A stretch of DNA of 64,000 nt from an uncultured Candidatus Actinomarina sp. (GCA_902571385.1 CACGBK010000003.1:24001-88000); one strand, 5' to 3'. Positions 7,723 through 15,126 are shown, counted from the first letter of the stretch. The notes: a model not told the origin generated them from the sequence alone. Made by a program: numbers and translations.

Positions 7723-7806
7723 TAATATATTGGTATAGCTTTGAAATTCCGGACAGAATTTTAAAGTTTGTAAAAGAGGGATAGTCAAGTCATCCCTCTT
7801 TTTTTA
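7723..7806 (+). ncRNA. Candidate small RNA: promoter, hairpin, terminator
   Basis: TAATAT (7723-7728) could be a -10 box. It is followed by an 11-pair hairpin CTTTGAAATTC/GAATTTTAAAG (7739-7766, one G-T pair), a 6-nt linker, and a strong terminator stem AAAGAGGGAT/ATCCCTCTTT (7773-7801) with a T run. The expected transcript is about 70 nt with no reading frame. Two other intergenic units in the window share this layout (10769-10833 and 27715-27818). Confidence 0.35.
7773..7806 (+). terminator. Rho-independent terminator
   Basis: Ten-pair stem AAAGAGGGAT/ATCCCTCTTT with a 9-nt loop, running into seven or more T. Symmetry of the A and T tracts would let it act on both strands, but the only gene close by on the minus side is far away. 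Confidence 0.75.
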
Positions 7807-7866
7807 TTGTTCATCATTAACACCACACAAGATTAAGATTTAAACGGCTATCTATTTTGAGGAATT

Positions 7867-7880
7867 TAAATAGCTATTTA
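7867..7880. promoter_or_regulatory. 14-bp perfect palindrome, possible operator of the HTH gene
   Basis: TAAATAGCTATTTA is its own reverse complement. It lies directly before the hairpin at 7881-7916 and about 95 bp before the HTH gene start at 7975. Dimeric HTH proteins bind such sites, so autoregulation is possible; this is inference only. Confidence 0.3.
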
Positions 7881-7916
7881 GATAAGGGGTTTCTCCAGGA
7901 TGGGAACCCTCTTATC
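7881..7916 (+). terminator. Stable hairpin upstream of the HTH gene
   Basis: GATAAG...CTTATC encloses GGGTT/AACCC with a single bulged T, followed by TTTC. The stem is strong, but the T run is short, so it may be a regulatory RNA structure rather than a terminator. The ATG at 7900 lies inside its loop and is rejected as a gene start. Confidence 0.4.
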
Positions 7917-7961
7917 TTTCACCTCATACAAACCCTTAAAACCAACGACGTTTTCAACTGT

Positions 7962-7967
7962 TAAAAT
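7962..7967 (+). promoter_or_regulatory. -10 element, leaderless promoter of the HTH gene
   Basis: TAAAAT, seven bases before the ATG at 7975. It supports this start over the in-frame ATG at 7900. Confidence 0.4.
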
Positions 7968-7974
7968 TACCTAT

Positions 7975-8397
7975 ATGGAAGAGATTAAACCAGATAATAA
8001 AGATTTTAGAATTGCTGAATTACACGTAGAAGGTTTATCCAATCCACAGATTGCTAATGCATTAGGGTTAAATAGATCTACTGTTTACAGAAGACTTCAA
8101 ACACCACAATGTAAAGGCGTTATCAATGAGATAAGAAATATTTACCACAATTCACTTATAGCAAGAATGCATAATTTGGCGGCAAAAGTAATTAATGCAT
8201 ATGACAAGAAAATTTCTGATGGAGATATAACCGCATCAGAATTAAATGGATTTTTAAGACTAATGACAAATTTATTTAGTAAAGACAACACTGGATATGA
8301 ATTTGAAAATCCTGAAATTGTAAGTTACGTACAATTACAAAGAGATCTTGATATTACACCTGTCGAGAGATTCAAGAATGGTGAGTATAATAAATAA
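7975..8397 (+). CDS. Helix-turn-helix DNA-binding protein (terminase-small-subunit/transposase-like HTH)
   Basis: 140 residues from MEEIKPDNKD. Residues about 10-40 form a homeodomain-like HTH (RIAELHVEGLSNPQIANALG, then LNRSTVYRRLQ), the type found in phage small terminases and transposase-linked proteins. The rest is mostly helical (about 50-105) with an acidic tail. The frame is open back to an ATG at 7900, but the added 25 residues read as low-quality sequence and fall within a hairpin. The long hairpin-rich region upstream and the phage-like HTH suggest a remnant or domesticated element. Function unknown. Confidence 0.65.
   Translation: MEEIKPDNKDFRIAELHVEGLSNPQIANALGLNRSTVYRRLQTPQCKGVINEIRNIYHNSLIARMHNLAAKVINAYDKKISDGDITASELNGFLRLMTNLFSKDNTGYEFENPEIVSYVQLQRDLDITPVERFKNGEYNK
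8386..8391 (+). promoter_or_regulatory. -10 element, leaderless promoter of the metallopeptidase gene
   Basis: Consensus TATAAT inside the last codons of the HTH gene, nine bases before the ATG at 8401. The gene can therefore be transcribed on its own. Confidence 0.45.
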
Positions 8398-8400
8398 AGT

Positions 8401-9552
8401 ATGAAACAAACTTCATTATTCTTCTTTCTCTTATTCATTACATGTGGGGGAGCAGAAAATGAGAGCATCGTTGTTCAAGATTCCTCTAATGATTTAGTTC
8501 AGGAGTCTACAACTACTACTGTTGATGACACCCCAACTACTACTACTCAACAAACTACTTCAACTATTCAGGATTCAACTACAACTTCAATTCCAATAAA
8601 TAAATGTGATGACTGCGAGTATGTAGCAATCACTGAATTGATATCAAATATTAATAATGTTCCAAATTTTGCATGGAATGATTATCAGCGAATATCTAAA
8701 GAAAATAATATTTTCGAAAATGATTCTTTTGAAATAATTTTAAATATTGGCCCTTCTACCGATCTATATTTTCAAGATAATGAAAAATATATTCAAAAAG
8801 GTATTAGTTTTTGGCAATACTTTAATCTGCCAGAAAAGTACTACGGATTTTTTTATAACTATGGAGACCTTGATTGGGCTACAGGTGAATTAACTGCTGC
8901 CGGGTTTGAAGGTGGCATGGCAAGAGCTCCATGTCGTGATGGTATTTGTACCGGAGCTAATTCAGGAATCTATCAAAGACCTCCTCATTTCGGAGTAGGT
9001 GTGTTTGGTGTTCATAGTGCAGATTCATTCGATGCTTATAGATACGGCCCACTACATATTCATGAAATAACACATTCAGTGGTCGCATCTCAGTGGATTG
9101 GTAATGCTAGAAATCCTCAACAAAGTGCTAATGATGCATCCCCTTGTTGGTTAAATGAAGGTATTGCTCATGCAGCTGGTATATCTCTTGGTGTAGAAAC
9201 GTATGGAGAATACTTAGATATGAGATCATCACAAGTAACCGTAAGACACATACAGGCACCTTTTAATGATTATTCAACGCCTACAGTTTTAGATTATTAC
9301 AACAAAAGCATTCCTGGTATTTGTACAAAAAATCCTGATTATGTACTTGGATATTCGATTGGATATCTAACCGTTGAAGCTATGAATGCAATGGCTGGGG
9401 CTGACTCGGCAATGCATATGTATTCCATAATGGCATCAGGAAAAGATTTTGAAGAAGCTTTTCAAATTACATATGAAATATCTTGGAATGATGCAAAACC
9501 TATTTTTGCAGAGTATGTAAGTACAGTTATTACAAATTTATTTAATTCCTAA
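8401..9552 (+). CDS. HExxH zinc metallopeptidase lipoprotein with Thr-rich linker
   Basis: 383 residues. The signal peptide ends LLFITCGGAEN with lipidated Cys15. Residues about 30-70 are a Thr/Ser-rich low-complexity linker. The catalytic domain shows HEITH at residues 221-225 and WLNEGIAHA with Glu253, giving HExxH-x27-E, the gluzincin arrangement (two His ligands, catalytic Glu222, third ligand Glu253). Four or more Cys residues (CDDC, CRDGIC) could form disulfides outside the cell. It is probably a surface-exposed peptidase; no specific family assigned. Confidence 0.75.
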   Translation: MKQTSLFFFLLFITCGGAENESIVVQDSSNDLVQESTTTTVDDTPTTTTQQTTSTIQDSTTTSIPINKCDDCEYVAITELISNINNVPNFAWNDYQRISKENNIFENDSFEIILNIGPSTDLYFQDNEKYIQKGISFWQYFNLPEKYYGFFYNYGDLDWATGELTAAGFEGGMARAPCRDGICTGANSGIYQRPPHFGVGVFGVHSADSFDAYRYGPLHIHEITHSVVASQWIGNARNPQQSANDASPCWLNEGIAHAAGISLGVETYGEYLDMRSSQVTVRHIQAPFNDYSTPTVLDYYNKSIPGICTKNPDYVLGYSIGYLTVEAMNAMAGADSAMHMYSIMASGKDFEEAFQITYEISWNDAKPIFAEYVSTVITNLFNS

Positions 9553-9562
9553 TTTTGTATCT

Positions 9563-10723
9563 TTAAATAAATCTATAAGTTAATTTTCTCCATAACCACT
9601 CTAAGGGTCCATAGTTAAATCTATCTAAAATTGGTTTTGACCACGCAATCTGTATTACCCAAACTATAAAAACAAATATTATTAATTGTGATCTTGAAAA
9701 AGTATCCAATCCAAATGCACCAAGGATAAAAACTCCAAAGATAGTTTGAACTATATAATTTGAAAATGCCAATTTACCACATGCTCGCAATCTATCAGTT
9801 ATTGAATCTCTTAGTTTCAAATTTAATATTGTTAAAACACCTGTATATCCAAGAACCATAGGTATCACTGATAGAGTATTAAAAATATTGCTTATGAAAA
9901 GAACAGATGGATCGTAGCCTGAACTAACAAGTAAATAGATACTGTAGATTGATAATGGCAAACCGATTGAAAAACCATAAATAGAAATTATTTTATAAAA
10001 TGAAATATCTTTGTTGCCCTGAATAATGTTTAATTTGTATAATAAGATACCTAATAGCATTAAGGTTATAGCTCTAAAAAATGCACCGATAAACCACCAC
10101 ATACCAATAATATTCCCAGGAGCTTCTGAATCTGGAAACCAAATACTTCCATATGATAATTCACCACCTTCACTGGCTAGAAGCACCCATTCCTCCTGAG
10201 ATATCAAGTTTCCACTCGAGTCGTATAACGATGAGAAATAGTTTGTTATAACAATAAATGCGATTATCAAGAAAACAATTGCCAATAAAATCAATATAGG
10301 TTTTTTAACATCAGGAAATAAAATTAACAAGAAAGCACAAACCGCATATGGTGCAAGTACGTCACCTATCCATATTGAGTAGTGAAGTAAACCAAAACAA
10401 AGTAACAGAAAGTTCCTCCAGATAGCAAGTGTTTTCGGTTTTGAGGTCTTTTTTCTTGCATTGTCTAAAAATATCATTATGCCAACACCAAAAAGCATAG
10501 AAAATAAACCCATCATTTTATATTCAAAAAACACTGATGATATTACTAAGACTGACCAATCAAGAATATTCTCAATACCATATGTTGAAGGATTTGTTGT
10601 TGCAGTAAGAGGAAGTCCAAATGCTATTACATTCATTACAAGTATGCCAAGGAGTGCAAAACCTCTAATAAAATCTAAATTAATAATTCTTTCTCTCGTA
10701 TAGCTATTTTCTTTATCCATCAT
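9563..10723 (-). CDS. DUF418 (YeiB-like) membrane protein
   Basis: 386 residues from the ATG at 10723. The N-terminus IINLDFIRGFALLGILVMNV is the family signature, and the C-terminal DUF418 block (CGKLAFSNYIVQTIFG...FNYGPLEWLWRKLTY) is present, with about ten membrane segments. The family resembles acyltransferase-3 type proteins; substrate unknown. TATAAT on the minus strand (10730-10735) lies six bases before this ATG, so a TTG at 10738 that would extend the frame is rejected. It converges on the metallopeptidase gene with 10 bases between stops. Confidence 0.88.
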   Translation of the reverse strand: MMDKENSYTRERIINLDFIRGFALLGILVMNVIAFGLPLTATTNPSTYGIENILDWSVLVISSVFFEYKMMGLFSMLFGVGIMIFLDNARKKTSKPKTLAIWRNFLLLCFGLLHYSIWIGDVLAPYAVCAFLLILFPDVKKPILILLAIVFLIIAFIVITNYFSSLYDSSGNLISQEEWVLLASEGGELSYGSIWFPDSEAPGNIIGMWWFIGAFFRAITLMLLGILLYKLNIIQGNKDISFYKIISIYGFSIGLPLSIYSIYLLVSSGYDPSVLFISNIFNTLSVIPMVLGYTGVLTILNLKLRDSITDRLRACGKLAFSNYIVQTIFGVFILGAFGLDTFSRSQLIIFVFIVWVIQIAWSKPILDRFNYGPLEWLWRKLTYRFI

Positions 10724-10729
10724 TTCTAA

Positions 10730-10735
10730 ATTATA
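10730..10735 (-). promoter_or_regulatory. -10 element, leaderless promoter of the DUF418 gene
   Basis: Consensus TATAAT on the minus strand, six bases before the ATG at 10723. Confidence 0.5.
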
Positions 10736-10768
10736 CAAAATTTTATATTAGTTTATTTATTTACGGTG

Positions 10769-10833
10769 TATCATACGATTAGGTAATAAGCCTGTTACCT
10801 CAAAAAAGAGTTCAGGAAACTGGACTCTTTTTT
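10769..10833 (+). ncRNA. Candidate small RNA: promoter, hairpin, terminator
   Basis: TATCAT (10769-10774) could be a -10 box; six bases later a hairpin AGGTAA/TTACCT (10781-10800) begins, followed after one base by a 12-pair terminator stem AAAAAAGAGTTC/GGACTCTTTTTT (10802-10833, one T-G pair). The transcript would be about 53 nt with no reading frame. It could alternatively be a leader of the SemiSWEET gene, but that gene has its own -10 box. Confidence 0.35.
10802..10833. terminator. Bidirectional-type terminator hairpin
   Basis: Six A before and six T after a GC-containing stem GAGTTC/GGACTC with an 8-nt loop; symmetric A and T tracts allow function on both strands. Confidence 0.7.
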
Positions 10834-10844
10834 ATTTCTACTTA

Positions 10845-10850
10845 TAGAAT
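10845..10850 (+). promoter_or_regulatory. -10 element, leaderless promoter of the SemiSWEET gene
   Basis: TAGAAT, six bases before the ATG at 10857. Confidence 0.45.
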
Positions 10851-10856
10851 ATAAAA

Positions 10857-11120
10857 ATGGGTTTTGAAATATTCGGATATATAGCTACATTTTTTTCAGC
10901 TATATCAGCTATTCCACAAGCAATAAAAGTAATTAGGACAAGAGATATCACAGGAATTTCCTTTACAACATGGTTAATAGGGTTTCTAGCTTCTATTTCT
11001 TGGTTTAGCTATGGCATTTATCTAAGTGATATACCCTTAATAGCTACCAACATAATGACCTCTTCAAGTCAATTAATTATTCTGTATGTAATTTTTAAAG
11101 AAAGCCCAGTAACTAGCTAA
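10857..11120 (+). CDS. SemiSWEET-family transporter (PQ-loop protein)
   Basis: 87 residues with three membrane helices, the size of a bacterial SemiSWEET half transporter, which works as a homodimer to move sugars across the membrane. The PQ-loop signature is in the first helix (SAISAIPQAIKVIRTRDITG). The second and third helices follow (WLIGFLASISWFSYGIYL; PLIATNIMTSSSQLIILYVIF). Substrate cannot be told. Its 3' end overlaps the convergent gene by eight bases. Confidence 0.85.
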   Translation: MGFEIFGYIATFFSAISAIPQAIKVIRTRDITGISFTTWLIGFLASISWFSYGIYLSDIPLIATNIMTSSSQLIILYVIFKESPVTS

Positions 11121-11487
11121 GCCCAGCTTTGTATATTTTTGATACAGGATTCATTGGTGCAAGACTTTCCATCAATTCCTCTGTTACATCTCCAAGAACT
11201 GTCATTTTTTCAACATTTACTATTTCTCTAAATTTTAAATTTACTGGAGTTCCCATTACTTTTCCGGCTAACCCTTGAAAATTATCAGCTTTCTCAAAGA
11301 CCTCTACTAATGTGCCAGTGTTAGATTCTTCATCTACAAACCATTCAAATTTAATCAATCCTTCAGGATCTACACTATCAATAAACTGACATTGTTCATT
11401 TAATATAAAATCCATAAACATATCTTTGTCTTCAAATGAAACATCAATAATTACTGTTATGTTTCCACTTTTATTATGTAATTGCAT
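11113..11487 (-). CDS. Antibiotic biosynthesis monooxygenase-like (dimeric alpha/beta barrel) protein
   Basis: 124 residues. The middle (EGLIKFEWFVDEESNTGTLVEVFEKADNFQGLAGKV) and the C-terminal MTVLGDVTEELMESLAPMNP resemble small ferredoxin-like ABM domain proteins, in which the E-x-F/Y-E strand and following helix form a dimeric barrel. The match is by eye and moderate. It lies 17 bases downstream of the gamma-glutamyltransferase gene on the same strand and probably belongs to that operon. Confidence 0.5.
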   Translation of the reverse strand: MQLHNKSGNITVIIDVSFEDKDMFMDFILNEQCQFIDSVDPEGLIKFEWFVDEESNTGTLVEVFEKADNFQGLAGKVMGTPVNLKFREIVNVEKMTVLGDVTEELMESLAPMNPVSKIYKAGLS

Positions 11488-11504
11488 TTTTCTCCTTGTC
11501 TTAT

Positions 11505-13034
11505 CTATTCAATTATAGAACTAGAGGTATCAACTCTTAGATCATGTGAAGCTTTCCAATTATCTTCAGTCTTAACAATTGCTGATATAGGTCCATAGCT
11601 ATTTTGTAATTCTGCAAGTTGATTAACTTTATGTCCTTTGTTAATTAATTCCTTAATAATTTTCTTATCAAGCCCAGGTTCAATATTTATTTCCGATAAT
11701 GATTTTTTTCCAAATTCATCAATATTCCATCTAGGAGATGTCATTGCATTTTCTAAATTTTCATTTTTAAGTATTTTTAGAATAAAATGACTCAGTAGCT
11801 GTGGTTGGTACCTTCCACCTCTTGTACCTATGACCATATCTAGATTTCCATCTACACTCCACATAGTTGGAGATAATGTATGAAGTGGCTTTCTTCCTGG
11901 CTTTAACGAATTCGGATGATTTTGTATTAAATTAAAACCAGCCCCTCTGTTGTGTAAAAAGAAACCATAATCTTTAACACCAATAGTGCTTCCTATTCCG
12001 TAATAATTCGATTGAATCAGTGATACAGCATTACCGTTTTTGTCCTTCGTGCACATGTATGCAGTGCCCCCACCAATATCTGTAGGTTGATTAAATGTCG
12101 AAGAGTTATCTAAATTAATTAAATTAGACAAAGATTTTAAATATTCAGTATTTAAACCTGGAAATAAATCAATATTATTTCCGTAATCATATGTTATATC
12201 ATCTCGTTGAGATGCTGCTGCTCTGTATGATTCAATTAGCGTATGCATATCTATATCTTTAAAGTCGCTATCTAACATTTCATATATTTTCAACGTAGCC
12301 AAAGTAAGATAACTTTGAGTTTGAGGGGGAGTAACCCATCCAATTTTTCCATAAATTTCCAATGATAAAGGTTCGACCCACTGAGGATAAAAACTGTTTA
12401 TATCATGCGAAGTAACGATATTAGTTAATGAATCTGATATTGCTTCACTAACTTTACCTGAATAAAAATAATCAGACCCCTGATCAGATATATTTTTTAA
12501 AGTCTTACCTAACATAGTTCTTTGTACCGTGTCACCAATGGCGGGCACTTTTCCAAAAGGATATAATTCTTTCCCTGAATCCTGCATTTTCAATGTTTCT
12601 TCATGTCTTTTTAAAGACTGATGAAGCTCTGATGAAACATTAAATCCTTTTGAACATATCTCAATAGCTTGGATAAATAAATCATTCATTTCCAAACTAC
12701 CAAATCGTTCATGCATTGCATACCAACCACGAACTGCTCCTGGTACTGTTACCGACATAGGGTGATCTAAAGGAATGTTACTGTAAGAACTTAAACTTGA
12801 TAGGTCTGCATTAGATCCTGCATAACCTGATGAATCTAAACAATATGGTTTAGTCTCACCATTTATCCATATCAATGCAAACAAGTCCCCACCAATTCCA
12901 CATGTCTCTGGAGCAACTACGCCTTGAACAATATTTGTAGCAATAGCTGCATCAATAGCATTACCACCATTTCTAAGAATTTTTATACCAGCTAAAGTTG
13001 AGAGGCTATGTGGTGATACAACAATATTCGACAT
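11505..13034 (-). CDS. Gamma-glutamyltransferase family protein
   Basis: 509 residues of Ntn-hydrolase fold. Family motifs: NGGNAIDAAIA near the start, PETCGIGGDLFALIW, the autocleavage site in IGGGTAYMC with Thr as the new N-terminal nucleophile, and PGRKPLHTLSPTM near residue 370. No signal peptide is visible, unlike the classical periplasmic enzyme, so a cytoplasmic YwrD-like role is possible. It hydrolyses or transfers gamma-glutamyl groups (for example of glutathione-like thiols). Its ATG overlaps the stop of a 46-residue gene as TAATG, and it shares an operon with a PanB-like enzyme. Confidence 0.9.
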   Translation of the reverse strand: MSNIVVSPHSLSTLAGIKILRNGGNAIDAAIATNIVQGVVAPETCGIGGDLFALIWINGETKPYCLDSSGYAGSNADLSSLSSYSNIPLDHPMSVTVPGAVRGWYAMHERFGSLEMNDLFIQAIEICSKGFNVSSELHQSLKRHEETLKMQDSGKELYPFGKVPAIGDTVQRTMLGKTLKNISDQGSDYFYSGKVSEAISDSLTNIVTSHDINSFYPQWVEPLSLEIYGKIGWVTPPQTQSYLTLATLKIYEMLDSDFKDIDMHTLIESYRAAASQRDDITYDYGNNIDLFPGLNTEYLKSLSNLINLDNSSTFNQPTDIGGGTAYMCTKDKNGNAVSLIQSNYYGIGSTIGVKDYGFFLHNRGAGFNLIQNHPNSLKPGRKPLHTLSPTMWSVDGNLDMVIGTRGGRYQPQLLSHFILKILKNENLENAMTSPRWNIDEFGKKSLSEINIEPGLDKKIIKELINKGHKVNQLAELQNSYGPISAIVKTEDNWKASHDLRVDTSSSIIE

Positions 13035-13174
13035 TATCTTGTTAAAAAATTATAAAAGGATAAAGCGATAAAGGATCCCCATACAACTTTATCAAACCGT
13101 TTAGAGATCCATATACGTCCATACGATCTGTGAAAACCAAAAAATAAAAAAAATTTTCGAATTATCCCTAACAT
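13034..13174 (-). CDS. 46-residue basic protein, unknown, coupled to both neighbours
   Basis: Reads MLGIIRKFFLFFGFHRSYGR and continues to FYNFLTR. It is rich in Phe, Arg and Lys (aromatic and basic) with two weakly hydrophobic stretches. Its start overlaps the stop of the PanB-like gene as TAATG and its stop overlaps the start of the gamma-glutamyltransferase gene as TAATG, so it exactly fills the gap between them. That double coupling is strong evidence of translation. No family recognised; membrane association is plausible. Confidence 0.55.
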   Translation of the reverse strand: MLGIIRKFFLFFGFHRSYGRIWISKRFDKVVWGSFIALSFYNFLTR

Positions 13175-14001
13175 TATGTATTGAGTTGCTTAATAAATTG
13201 TTCTAACTCACCATCATTCATTGATATTGTATGATTACTATTTGGAAATTTATTTGCATCAACATCATTCTTGAAGGCTTTTATTGCTTTTTTACGTTCT
13301 TCTTTTAATTGGTTAAGAATACTTTTTCCTTCACCCCATGACTTGGCATGCCTAGGCATTTTTATATCTTTTGTTTCACCACATATATCTTCAAAAAATA
13401 AAAAAATTACATCACCACCTGACCCAGAACCCAAAGAGTTTAGTACTAGACTTGTATGCTTGCTGATTTCTACTAACGCATCTTCAGCAACACATTCAAC
13501 TTCTGCTCCAAATGCTCCTGCATTTTCTAAAGTTTTTAATTCATGAAGAACGTTAAGTGCTTCTTCTTTAGTTTTTCCTACTGTTCGTATTCCTCCATAC
13601 TTTGTAGCGTTCGAAGGTACCATTCCTACATGACCTTGAACGTGCATGCCTTCATTTGCTAACAGTTCTACCACTTCTGGACTTCTTGGTGTTAGTACAG
13701 AATCAGCGCCTTTCATTGCTACCTCAATTGCACCTTTTAATATATCTTCCTTAGTTATAAATCTTCCAGCAAATAATGCTGCTGTAATAAATGTGTTGGG
13801 TGCACCCTTTCGAACTTCCTCATAGGAATCACTTCCGGTAATGATCATGTCAATATTTTGATCAGCAAGTATTTCTGCTTCTTGCATATTTTGTGCAGTT
13901 ACCTGTGTCATTTTTATATTATTTTTTTTATTTTCAATTATGTCAGCAATAGTTATATTTCTTTTTACCTGATCATGACCATATGTATAAATTCTTTTCA
14001 T
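13174..14001 (-). CDS. Ketopantoate hydroxymethyltransferase (PanB)-like protein
   Basis: 275 residues with the PanB/PEP-mutase TIM-barrel pattern: KMTQVTAQNMQEAEILADQNIDMIITGSDS at the N-terminus and HVGMVPSNATKYGGIRTVGK, then ENAGAFGAEVECV in the middle. True PanB transfers a hydroxymethyl group from methylene-THF to ketoisovalerate for pantothenate. Here the N-terminal KITMLTAYD-type region is diverged (KMTQVTAQN) and no panC or panD is nearby, so a related activity is possible. TACTAT on the minus strand six bases before the ATG suggests a leaderless operon start. Confidence 0.7.
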   Translation of the reverse strand: MKRIYTYGHDQVKRNITIADIIENKKNNIKMTQVTAQNMQEAEILADQNIDMIITGSDSYEEVRKGAPNTFITAALFAGRFITKEDILKGAIEVAMKGADSVLTPRSPEVVELLANEGMHVQGHVGMVPSNATKYGGIRTVGKTKEEALNVLHELKTLENAGAFGAEVECVAEDALVEISKHTSLVLNSLGSGSGGDVIFLFFEDICGETKDIKMPRHAKSWGEGKSILNQLKEERKKAIKAFKNDVDANKFPNSNHTISMNDGELEQFIKQLNT

Positions 14002-14045
14002 AGTTTTATAGTAGAAGCATTAACTATTGAGGTTCAAATCTGAAT

Positions 14046-14792
14046 TTAACTAAATAATATTCTTAAAGAAAGCAATATTGATACAACGACAAGTATCGGC
14101 CTGATCAGTTTATCACCTATCTTAATAGCTGACTTAGATCCAATATATGCCCCAGTCACACCCCCAACTGCCATAATCAATCCAAGATCCCATAGAACAT
14201 ATCCTTGAAATGCAAATATTAAAAATGCTGCAAAATTTGATCCAAAATTAAGTAATTTCGAAGTTGCTGTAGATTCAAGCAGTGTTTGATTCTTGAATAC
14301 TATAAATAACATAACAAAGAATGAACCGGTACCAGGTCCAAAGAACCCATCATAAAATCCTATTAGAAAGATAACTGGAGTAAGCAAAACAATGTATTTA
14401 CTCAGATCAGATTTCACTTGTCTATTTATTATGAAAAATATTGCTACTGATATTAAAAGAATTGGTATCAGAGTTCTTAAAATTTCATCTGATAACCTAC
14501 TTACCATCAAAGTTCCAAATGATGACCCAATGAATGATAATAAGAAATATTTGTTTTTATTTACATCAGTTAAATATCCATTTAAAAAATAATTGCGTGT
14601 GGAGGTGAAAGTACTAAAAGATGATTGAAATTTATTTGTACCAAGGACAGTTAATGGATTAATTCCAACTAATAACATAGAAGGTGTCGTTAATAATCCA
14701 CCACCACCCGCAATTGAATCAATAAATGAAGCTAGTATTGATATGAGAAAGAGGAAAAAATATATTAAATTTGTGTCCTGGGATATATCCAT
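14046..14792 (-). CDS. TSUP (TauE/SafE, YfcA-like) family permease
   Basis: 248 residues with about eight membrane helices. The family signature is at the N-terminus (ASFIDSIAGGGGLLTTPSML, followed by NPLTVLGTNKFQSS) and again in the second half (GFYDGFFGPGTGSFFVMLF). TSUP proteins export or import sulfur-containing or organic anions. It is placed 44 bases after nothing on its own strand but upstream of the PanB-like operon, so co-transcription with it is possible. Confidence 0.88.
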   Translation of the reverse strand: MDISQDTNLIYFFLFLISILASFIDSIAGGGGLLTTPSMLLVGINPLTVLGTNKFQSSFSTFTSTRNYFLNGYLTDVNKNKYFLLSFIGSSFGTLMVSRLSDEILRTLIPILLISVAIFFIINRQVKSDLSKYIVLLTPVIFLIGFYDGFFGPGTGSFFVMLFIVFKNQTLLESTATSKLLNFGSNFAAFLIFAFQGYVLWDLGLIMAVGGVTGAYIGSKSAIKIGDKLIRPILVVVSILLSLRILFS

Positions 14793-14832
14793 AAATTATT
14801 CCGTTACAAGTTTATTAAATTGATAATACAAC

Positions 14833-14838
14833 TAGATT
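14833..14838 (+). promoter_or_regulatory. -10 element before the glpK operon
   Basis: TAGATT, seven bases before the ATG at 14846; fits the leaderless pattern. Confidence 0.4.
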
Positions 14839-14845
14839 TTTATTT

Positions 14846-15124
14846 ATGCTTGATATAGTAATTAACAGAATTATTCAGGGCTTACTTTCTGCTGTAGGCT
14901 TAGGGACAGTCTTTTATCTTTTGCCAGTTTTTAGACATATTTTTAGCAAAAAGTATAGAAGTCAATTTGAAATTGAAGATTATGGTAAAAATCTTTTTCA
15001 AATAGAAACTATCAAATATCTTAGAATGGGATTAATTTATGGTTTTATATACGGATTTGTTGCTGGAAATGTTATCGGAAGATATGGAGATAGTGGTTTG
15101 TTTCTAATCTTTACAAACAATTAA
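14846..15124 (+). CDS. Small membrane protein upstream of glycerol kinase, unknown function
   Basis: 92 residues with a hydrophobic segment at about 8-28, a charged middle (SKKYRSQFEIEDYGKN) and a second segment with GLIYGFIYGFVAG at about 60-80. The glpK start follows two bases after its stop, so it heads that operon. No family recognised; it is not a glycerol facilitator (too short, no NPA motifs). Confidence 0.6.
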   Translation: MLDIVINRIIQGLLSAVGLGTVFYLLPVFRHIFSKKYRSQFEIEDYGKNLFQIETIKYLRMGLIYGFIYGFVAGNVIGRYGDSGLFLIFTNN

Positions 15125-15126
15125 AA

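Larger units (their letters stand above)
7491..7974. other. 484-bp non-coding region with a series of stable hairpins
   Basis: No credible protein is encoded. Hairpins with at least six perfect pairs lie at 7510-7532 (GGGAGTTC/GAACTCCC), 7547-7571 (ATATTACA/TGTAATAT), 7571-7588, 7615-7643 (GACAAAGT/ACTTTGTC), 7646-7673 (GAAAAGGG/CCCTTTTC plus T run), 7739-7766, 7773-7801 plus T run, and 7881-7916. A 14-bp perfect palindrome is at 7867-7880. It is the only long intergenic region in the window, and the density of hairpins suggests one or more structured RNAs. Confidence 0.6.

Noticed and set aside
7547..7806. tmRNA, SRP RNA, 6S or 6C RNA in the hairpin-rich region
   Set aside because: No tRNA-like ends with a peptide frame, no SRP GGAA tetraloop with its asymmetric loop, no long 6S bubble, no C-rich 6C loops seen.
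7900..7974. Upstream ATG for the HTH protein
   Set aside because: The codon is in the loop of a strong hairpin and the extra residues are of poor quality; a -10 box supports 7975.
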